From NCBI GenBank assembly GCA_963921425.1, contig OY992833.1, positions 13,991,738 through 14,055,737 of the forward strand: DNA of 64,000 nt, given 5' to 3'. The DNA comes from Dryas octopetala (Eukaryota; Streptophyta; Magnoliopsida; Rosales; Rosaceae). Positions 56,318-64,000 of this stretch are shown here, in pieces. Numbering within the stretch: position 1 is the first letter of the stretch; each line of letters begins with the position of its first letter. The notes beneath the pieces were generated by a model. The model saw nothing but the letters and a program-made list of their open reading frames with translations. It was not told where the DNA came from and did no database searches. The position numbers and the translations under genes are program-made.

Positions 56318-57675
56318 ACATTGTTCGTATGTACTCTGAGTCACATTTGGGCAAGAGAATGCCGGCCTATGATGGCAGGAAAAGCTTATATACAGCTGGG
56401 TCATTGCCATTTGATTCAAAGGAGTTTTTGGTTAAGTTACTTGAAAAAGATGGTCGTGCTGGGCCATCAGGTTCAAAGAGGTATTTTCCCAGTGAGGTGT
56501 CACCGTGTCACTGCTTGTTTGTCTTTTTGTTTTTCTTTATGTATTTTTTTATAGTTCTTTCTGGGTTTTGAACTTCATTGTATTTGATTGCTCTACTCAT
56601 TTAAACCTGCAGGAAGGATAGAGAGTTTAAGGTGGCTGTCAAATTGGCCAATAAGCCTGACATTTATCAACTACAACAGTTCTTACTCAGCAGACACCTC
56701 GAAATGCCTCAAGAGGCTATACAAGTTCTTGATGTTGTTCTTAGGGCCACACCATCTGAAAAGTAACGTCTCTATTTGTTAAAAATGTGTAGTTTTTTGT
56801 TTTAAATTTTTATGACTTGGTTTTCTCACTATTGTTTGAATTTTGTATTTTCTTGCACAGGTACACTGTTGTCGGGAGGTCATTTTTCTCCACTGAGCTT
56901 GGGCAGCCAGGCAACCTTGGGGATGGTCTGGAATACTAGAGAGGATTTTACCAAAGTCTGAGGCCAACCCAGCTGGGGCTGTCGCTCAATGTTGGTAAGG
57001 CTTCTACCTACATTTCCCTGTCTTAAGAATTATTCTAAGTCAAGCAATAAAAATGACTTGGCTTCGTGTTCTGTTTCAATGTTGCAGATGTATCTGCCAG
57101 ATCTTTTTATGATCCCATCCTGGTGACTGAATTTCTTGCTAAGCATTTTAACTATTAAGATATGTCCAGGCCTTTGCCTTAGCGTGATTGTATTAAGGTA
57201 TTCACCATTTTCCTGTTACTCACCATAAATTGCCTGCTAATTTTCTGAATGTGAAGGACAAGTTATTCATAACATTTATAGGTTATATTATAAGCTGAAT
57301 ATGTTAACATGAAGATATATTGAATTTCCCCATGTAATCGGTTGTTGTATGCATTTTGTTTTCAAGGCTATTCTGTGAGTGCAAACCTCTTATTGTGAAT
57401 GATTTTGACTTGGTGCCTTTTTGAATATCACTTCCTGTGAATTACATTGCAAATATCCACGAAGATAATATTCTCGCCTTGTGCTATCTTCTCACTTTTG
57501 TCTGTCCAGAAGTATTTACTTGTGTATCTTTCTTTCTTTTGACAAAACTGACTGTGACATTCTAATACTTACAGGTGAAGAAAGTCTTGAAGGGGGTAAA
57601 GGTGGTACCGAGTTATAGGCAAAATGGGTCTTACAGAATCACGGGGCTTTCTGCACGACCCTTGAGCCAACTGAC
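56318..57675 (+). pseudogene. Captured AGO5-like ARGONAUTE gene fragment
   Basis: Five exon pieces with splice sites: 56318-56480, 56613-56762, 56861-56994, 57088-57197 and 57575-57675. They read in order SESHLGKRMPAYDGRKSLYT; KVAVKLANKPDIYQLQQFLL; YTVVGRSFFSTELGQPGNLG; DVSARSFYDPILVTEFLAKH; and VKKVLKGVKVVPSYRQNG. This order is the N domain, linker 1 and start of the PAZ domain of plant ARGONAUTEs. YQLQQFL and VSARSFY favour the AGO5 group. Stops lie at 56937-56939 (TAG for the Trp of EYWRG) and again in the fourth exon. The MID and PIWI domains are missing, so it has no slicer function. Transcribed copies could give rise to small RNAs matching the parent gene; that is inference. Confidence 0.85.
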
Positions 57676-58514
57676 GTGAGTATTGTACTGTTTGCATAAA
57701 TGTTTATTTCCCACCGTGTTAGTTATGTGAATTTGCACAAGCTAGCTGCAAGCATTATTTTAGTATGAGCAAGCTTTACGCTACCTTACTATTGAGCTAA
57801 TGCAATTTTCCTTTGTGTTTTCAGTGGAGCAAATCGAAGATCAAGCGATGTAGTTAGACCAAAGACCAAATTGATGATGTTCGAGAAGAATGGGGTGACT
57901 TTGTTAACTTGAATTATGTGTAGGCTTAGGTATATGTGGTGATGGCTGGATGTGCCATTTTGTGGATATTATAGAACTTAGATCAATTAATTTAAATGCT
58001 GCCATGCCCATATTTTGTAAAGGGAAATGGGGAATTGCATGCCTACTGCCTAGTTTTTTGGGAAAATGCATGCCTAGCCTACTGCCTAATAGTTTTTGTA
58101 AAGGGTAGTTTTAAGTGATGCCTAGCCTAGCTAGCTTAGACATATTTGAAGGAAGGGATAGTTAGAGATGATGAGATCTCCCCCTAATTTTTGTGATATG
58201 ACAACTTTTGGGTCCTTTGAAATATATGACATTTGATGAATGGAATGGATTGTTGAATGAAATGAATCAGTTTAGCTTATCTGTGCAGGTAAAATTGGCC
58301 ACTAAATAAATATGCCCTGGATGGTTCAATGTTGTTAACCAATTATTTCAATTTTCTGAAAATAAATTCGATATCAATACAGGTGTCACATAATTCTAAT
58401 TTCGAAATATATTAGATCAATTCTAATATAAAAACTGAAATGGTATAGAGAATAGATATCTATTTTGGGAAAATAAACTGATACTAATCATGGCTTCATA
58501 ATCAGTTCTACAAT

Positions 58515-59000
58515 AAAAACACATATAATAGATGTTTACGATATCCGTTTTATCACCAATACCGATATCTATGGAAATATTTATATCAGTTTTATACTTT
58601 TAAAACATATAAGTCAAATATACGATATCATTTTTTATCACCAATACCGATATTTATGAAAATATGTATACCAGTTTCATACTCTTGAAACATATAATTC
58701 ACATATATGATATCAGTTCTTATAAAAAATAACGATATCTATAAGAATATGAATACCAATTTCATATTTCAAACACATATAATTCACATATCAAATATCA
58801 TTTATGAGAACTAATATCGATGTCTATGATACAGTGTATACCAGTTCCATAATTCAAGAACATATAAGTCTGATCTAAGATATCTGTTCTTATACACAAT
58901 ACAGATGTCTATGGAAATAATTATACCAGTTATACGATTAAAACACATATTATTAATGTATATGATATCAGTTATAAATATAATACTGATATAATATATT
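58515..59000. repeat. Subterminal tandem repeats of the Pack-CACTA element
   Basis: About five to six diverged copies of an ~85-bp unit, each with acatataa, a gatatca, an accgatatctatg-like box and taccagtttcata. Units begin near 58515, 58602, 58688, 58771, 58856 and 58941. In En/Spm-type elements, repeated subterminal motifs bind the TnpA-type protein; that role here is inference. The left end carries only shorter gatat/cagttt motifs. Confidence 0.7.
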
Positions 59001-59210
59001 ATAAATATATCATTTATTGCGTTTTTAACCATCCGGGAAGGAAAAATATATCGCATTTAAAAAAGGAACTGATTTAAAAACCTCTATAGATATCAGTTCA
59101 AAACTGATATGTAAACTAATGAGAATAGATATCACGCTTTCCTATATCGAATTTTAGGGGCCTTAGATATCAGTAAATTACTGATATGTATGAGCTTTTT
59201 TGTAGTAGTG

Positions 59211-59525
59211 ATGCTTCGCACGGGCATTCATAACAATGTAATACCTTGTGTAGGCCTTCTATAACTTTAATGATTAATTCTTCTAGAAGATTTAGGGACT
59301 TGAACTTAAGGTCACAAGTTATGTTACCTTTACTCTCAAACCCATCACAATAAATGTAATAATCATAGCATGTTATAATAATTGAAAATCACACACACAC
59401 ACACACACAAAAGTTCATAGTCAGGAATGTAGGATAAATCGCTCTACCTGGAATCCAATGCTCTTCACATATTCTCTTACACATCCTATGCATCTCATCC
59501 GTCTTGAATCCATTGCCTTTTTGGT
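59211..59525. mobile_element. LTR-like host sequence, right part, with (AC)n
   Basis: This is the continuation of the sequence interrupted at 52342. It includes an AC dinucleotide run at 59390-59409. Non-coding. Confidence 0.35.
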
Positions 59526-59529
59526 AAAA

Positions 59530-62500
59530 TTTTATTTACTCGCAAATATACGAATCTAGTAGTATATTAACGAGGTCGAACCTCAAGGAGTGATGAAAAA
59601 CGATACACTAAACTTAAACTTAAGTTAATTTAAAACTAACCTAGTTTGAAAATTTTGTTGTTTTGTGAGACAACTTAAAACAAAATGCAACTAAATTAAA
59701 AAACAAATAAAGTAGATGAAAAGAGAATAAAGTAAGTAAAGGTGCAAGAAATTAAATATTAAATCTAGAAATGAAAATAACAACTTTTTAGTTATAGAAG
59801 CTAAACAATGGTATAAGAACCAAGGTTAGGATTCCACACCACTTATGAACATATTAAATGAGATTTTTAGTAATTTCCCCTTAAAAGAGGGCACCCAAGA
59901 GTCACTTGATGCCTTCTTACAAAGATAAATATGAATTAAGCACAAAAGTTGAAGATTTATATGGTAGATCTTGATTTTGCTTAGAAAATACAAACTTTAA
60001 GCAACTCAAGTAAACTAAAACTAAGGAACAACTAGAGTTCAAAAAGTTTATGTTTAAAACAATTAACCATAAAGCTAAAATGTGGAAAGACGATCTAACA
60101 ACCCATAATATATGACATTATGGGTGAAAGATGATCTCTTTCTCATTTTAATATCAAAATCTAGAGCTTGTAGGATCTTAAACAAGGAGAAAATTAACAT
60201 AAAGATCTCATTTAATAATGTTCATGATGGTGCTTCTTCCTTACCTTGGTAAGGGGGTTTAGTGACCACCCATGATGTTATATCTTAAATAAAAATAAAC
60301 AAATAAATAAATGAGCATGAAATTTAAAGAACAATAAAATAAATAACACTACTAACAATAAAGTAAAGAACTACATAAAATAAAAGACATAAAGTAAATA
60401 AAAGATTAGGAGAAGAGAGAATATGACATAATATTAAAGTTAACCATAAAATAAAGAACTACATAAAATAAAAGGCATAAAATAAATAGAAGATTAGAGA
60501 AGAGTGACATAATATTAAAATTGCATTAATCAAAATGCAAGAAAATTATATTCCTATTCTCTCTCAAACATCATAGCCAAATGGCTTGAGAGAGAAATCC
60601 TAAGAGAATACTAGAAAAGGCAGCAAATTAAATTCTAGAGTAAAAGATGTGGTAAAGGGGCTGAATGCTTTCTTTTATAGGCAAATACTAGGGCTAGTCA
60701 TGAAGAAAGGATCAGCACAAAAGGCTGCTGCAAGGCTGGAAATATCTAGAATTTCTGCCACATGTCGCAAAATGATTGGCTGAGGGGGATATTTGTGAAA
60801 GGAGAGATGCGGAAGGAAGACGTTGGAGAAAGGCTGCGCACAGCTGCAAGAGGTGCCACGTGTCGCCTGCTGGTTGGAGGAGGAGTTGATTAATCAAATG
60901 CAGCAACAACATTTGCACGGAAGAAGGTGCAGCGTCTTCCGTGCAGCGGCTTGGAGCTGGCTGAGTTGCGGCTGCATGGGAAGACGTGAGAGAGAGAAGA
61001 GAAGGGAACGGCTGGCTCGGCTTGGCTGTGAGCTTGGCTTGCGGCTGGCATGGGGAGGCGTGCATTAGAAAGCTGGAGGATTGTGCTGTTGGGCGGAAAA
61101 GAAAAAGAGAGGCATTGGGTTGATTGATGTTGTGCCACGTGTCGTCGTGGTATTGGCTGGAGCCAATATTAATCAAACCATTTGATTTGGGCGGAAGTGT
61201 GGTTGTGACTCTTCAGTTTCCATTTGAATTGGGCCGGGCCAGCTGCTTCTTCTTTTGGGCTTCAGTTTCTCCACTTGGGCTGGGCTTGTTCTTCTTCCTT
61301 TATTTGTTTTGGGCTTTTGTTTTCATTTTCTTTAATTAAGCCTACAAAATTAAAATAAACTAATTAACAAAAATAAAATCTAATAGACAGTTAAATAAAA
61401 CTTATTAAATTATACGAATTAAGACAAAACCTAATAAAACCCACTAATTAATTAAATAATAAAAATAAGAATTTACAACACTAAAAATGCTCAAAGATAT
61501 AGACAAAAATATATGATTTTAAGGATAAAATATGTATATAAATTAAGCTCAACAGCCTTCTTGTCACGTCATAAAGAAATCATTCGGTAACTGGTGTTCC
61601 TACTATCCGACAATACGACAACTTAGTCAAAAGTTAAGTTCAACACAATCTCGTTATGAACCATCCTTTTAGGTCACACGTCCCTAAAAACTCTAGTTCT
61701 AAGTAGACTAAACTCTACTTTTTAGAGTTTCTAAGTTTCAAGTTTTATCTCAAAGTCAAACTACTTGACTAATTGCTTTAATTCAAAGTAATTCTACAAA
61801 TTAATTTAGGTTAGAATAAATCAAACCTAAGTACTATCCAAGTATTTAATTAATTAGTATTTCTCCAAAATATTTCACTAATTAATTAAGCTCGAATAAT
61901 AGCTTAAATCTAACTTAATCTCTACAATAGAAACTTGTTAAGTCTAGCACGTTATTAGCTTTAAATTAAATCTCTAAATTAAGGTTACAACTAATCATGC
62001 TTAATTAACCAAATAAATTAAGCAATTAAATCTCCAAAATAAACCTAGACATGTTTAATTAATAAATAAATCCTACTTAATTAATCTAAGCATGCAACCT
62101 AATATTAAAGCCTAAGAAAAATAAATAAAGCAGAAATATTAAAATATTTACCCAGTTGTAGACCTCCAAAGCTAGACTCCAACTCTAGGACTTCTCCTCA
62201 TTGGCAAGCTTTCCAAAGAAAACTTTTAAACTATGAGAATTTTCTTCCATTTTGGTATGTCTCTTCTTAGAGGGACTTCCAAAAAAACCAAGGAGTGAAT
62301 AACTCTAACTTCACTTGGTGGTACAAGTGAAAACGAGGTATAAGGGTATTTATTTATAGGCATAAGAGGGTGGGAAGAAGTTGTAAGTTTCTGATGTGGG
62401 ACAAAATGCACTAAAACATATTAACACTAGTGTAGAAACCGAACCGGGTCTGGGAGGGAAAACGTACGAATCTAAAATTCAGGTATTTTGTGAGACAAAA

Positions 62501-63200
62501 TAGGTATAAGAGGCGCGTCAATGGGCGATCCGGCTGGGGGTCAAACGGGTCAACATGCAGGTCAAAGAAACCCAACCGGTTGTGACTGGTTGCTCCAAAA
62601 ATGGACGGTCGAGATTAGGAAGGCTTTAATGAGGGCGACCGGCTAAGATTTGATTATGGGTTAGGCTTCTGTGTGGTGCAGTGCACCCTTCCCTGCGTGC
62701 ACTCGTTGCGTCAGCGCCTGCTGGGTGCCTTGTCAGACAAGCCGGCCAATGGCGTCGCGCCACGCGGTGCCTTGTTTGCCTAGTCAGCATCCAATTTAAT
62801 TTTTTTTTTCCTATTTTCTCTAATTTTTTCTACTTCGAAAATTCACCAAAAATAGTTTGGGACTCCAAATAATTCTCTGAAAAATTTTACAGAATCGTCT
62901 CACTAAGTACTAATTTCCTATAGCCTCAAAATAGTCAAATCACTTCAAAAAAAATTATGAAAAATCCTCCTCTCATAATTTAATTCTGAAAAATGTAAAT
63001 AAATAAAATAATCACTAAACTCTTGAATTTCTTTTTCCAAAATTCACTTCCACACAACTAAACTCTAGAATCATAACCAAGGGTCTAAGTTAGTTCAAAC
63101 AAAGTTAAGGAAAACTTTAATTCCTTTAAATAAACCTTAAGAACAAGGTTGAAAAACTTAAGTAATAAAATTATCATAAGCAGAAAATTCAGGGTGTTAT
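59530..63200 (-). mobile_element. LTR-type retroelement remnant(s), reverse orientation
   Basis: On the - strand it begins near 63195 with ataacaccctgaattttctg. It then has a promoter-like block with tgtcccacatcagaaac near 62395 and cctataaataaatac near 62355-62369, and a second TATA-like gcctataaaagaaagc near 60675-60690. It ends near 59530 after gaggttcgacctcgttaata and tttgcgagtaaataaa. Its two ends match 1229-1600 and 1-1030 in inverted orientation. A gag or pol frame was not found. The 154-codon frame at 60712-61176 lies in a GC-rich part, lacks known motifs and is not called. An Athila/Tat-like origin is inference. Confidence 0.45.
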
Positions 63201-63439
63201 ATTTTTATAAACATTTTATACTCATTTTAGATAATAAAATTAATATTAACCTAGCTATATTTTTATTTTAGATCCTAAAATATAGTTTATATAACCCTAT
63301 GGCCTATATTCTATATATATAATAATGTTTTAGTATATAATTTTAATTATACCCTATATAATAAAATTAGTATATTCTATATACTCTATATAGTCTATAC
63401 ACTTTACCATATATATACGTATTATAATTCTATGGTATA

Positions 63440-63459
63440 GTATATATATATATATATAT
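63440..63459. repeat. (TA)n microsatellite
   Basis: Twenty bases of TA in a very AT-rich stretch (63200-63500) that otherwise holds nothing recognisable. Confidence 0.8.
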
Positions 63460-63509
63460 TGTATATGGTATATGCCCTATACTCTAAACCATAAACTCTA
63501 TCCTATACA

Positions 63510-63745
63510 CAAGAAGTAAAATTTCGGTTTTGAGGAAATTTTCGATGGAAATTTCGATTAAAATTTCGATTTCAACAAAATTAGACAAAAACGACGAAAA
63601 TTGCTATTAAAATACAGAAATTTTGAATAAAACTTTATTATATGTTTATTTAACATATGATCTACTACGTTGATAAAACAATATTCAAAAAACTAAATTA
63701 TATAGTAGGTTTCATATGATATAAGATGATATAGACTGAACTGTC
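63510..63745 (+). mobile_element. Second copy of the hAT-like element, left end
   Basis: It starts caagaagtaaaatttcgg and follows the left ~230 bp of the element at 42475 (acaaaattagacaaaaacga, then aattatatagtaggtttca). Similarity fades near 63740, and the right end, if present, lies outside the window. Confidence 0.65.
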
Positions 63746-64000
63746 AAAAATAATGTATCAAAATTCTGTCTTTTTTATTTTACCACTTTGATTTTGCCTA
63801 GTTATTTAAACATAAAAAAAATAATAATAATAAACAAAACCAACTGTTTTGTTACTTTTGTACCTAAGCTTATAAGCCAAAAATTTGATAATTTTGAGAT
63901 TTCTAATTTTTATTATTATAAAAAATATGTTTTTTTTTTTTTTGAAAAAACCACACATGGACAGTACATTTTTTATTTTCACTTTATTCTTTGCCAAGGC
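63746..64000. other. AT-rich end of window, nothing recognised
   Basis: Contains A and T runs and (ata) units. No gene or repeat border is supported. Confidence 0.5.

Larger units (their letters stand above)
52342..59210 (+). mobile_element. Pack-CACTA: non-autonomous CACTA element carrying host gene fragments
   Basis: The terminal inverted repeats are perfect for 29 bp and begin CACTACTACAAAAAAGCTC. ATG is duplicated on both sides (52339-52341 and 59211-59213), the 3-bp size expected for CACTA. The right subterminal region holds ~85-bp repeats. No transposase motif was found in 6869 bp. Between 54452 and 57675 it carries intron-containing fragments of a TOG-domain microtubule protein and an ARGONAUTE, both in + orientation and both with stops. 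This is the arrangement of a transposon that has picked up genomic gene pieces. The perfect termini suggest a fairly recent insertion. Confidence 0.9.

Noticed and set aside
60712..61176. 154-codon frame on the - strand
   Set aside because: It lies in the GC-rich part of LTR-type sequence, has no gag or pol motif, and an overlapping frame on the other strand is also open.
1..64000. CRISPR arrays, bacterial operons or a viral genome
   Set aside because: No spaced short repeats or prokaryotic gene organisation are present. Introns and plant transposons show this is plant nuclear DNA.

Overview
The window is nuclear DNA of a flowering plant. It is AT-rich, its genes have many introns with plant-type GT..AG borders, and much of it is MITEs, CACTA elements, LINE tails and LTR debris. 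It also holds a piece of plant mitochondrial DNA. A eudicot is likely. A woody rosid such as Rosaceae would fit, but nothing here proves the family.

Layout. 0-4 kb is repeats: LTR-related sequence, a hAT-like relic, a Tourist-like MITE and a Mutator-like MITE. 4.1-12.84 kb and 20.84-29.23 kb are two direct copies of one segment. Each copy holds an F-box gene on the + strand (6294-7508 and 22620-23852), a two-exon EF-hand fragment that looks like a calcium-dependent protein kinase, and the 3' exons of an organellar-type 5'-3' exonuclease gene on the - strand. Only the right copy continues into the whole exonuclease gene. I rebuilt that gene as 15 exons from 36345 down to 24696 (437 codons plus stop), with a basic N-terminal targeting peptide. 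The left copy stops in intron 9, where a repeat begins, and has a 4-nt frameshift. 12.84-20.8 kb, between the copies, is built of repeats: a ~0.95 kb repeat in +,-,+ order, a captured-looking exon, a foldback family and a MITE.

37.65-37.94 kb is a mitochondrial insertion with a truncated trnF(GAA). 38-45.5 kb is nested small transposons, several with exact 8- or 9-bp target duplications. 46.33-48.27 kb is a small CACTA element keeping the N-terminal domain of its transposase. 49.96-50.31 kb is an unrecognised gene for a small secreted four-cysteine protein. 52.34-59.21 kb is a 6.87 kb CACTA element with no transposase seen. It carries spliced but decayed fragments of two host genes, a MOR1/GEM1-type TOG protein and an AGO5-like ARGONAUTE. 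The last 5 kb is LTR-type sequence, inverted relative to the sequence at the window start.

The genes likely to be functional are the exonuclease (organellar nucleic acid metabolism), one or both F-box genes (SCF ubiquitin ligase substrate receptors) and possibly the secreted peptide. All comparisons were made by eye, so identity figures and the edges of old repeats are approximate.
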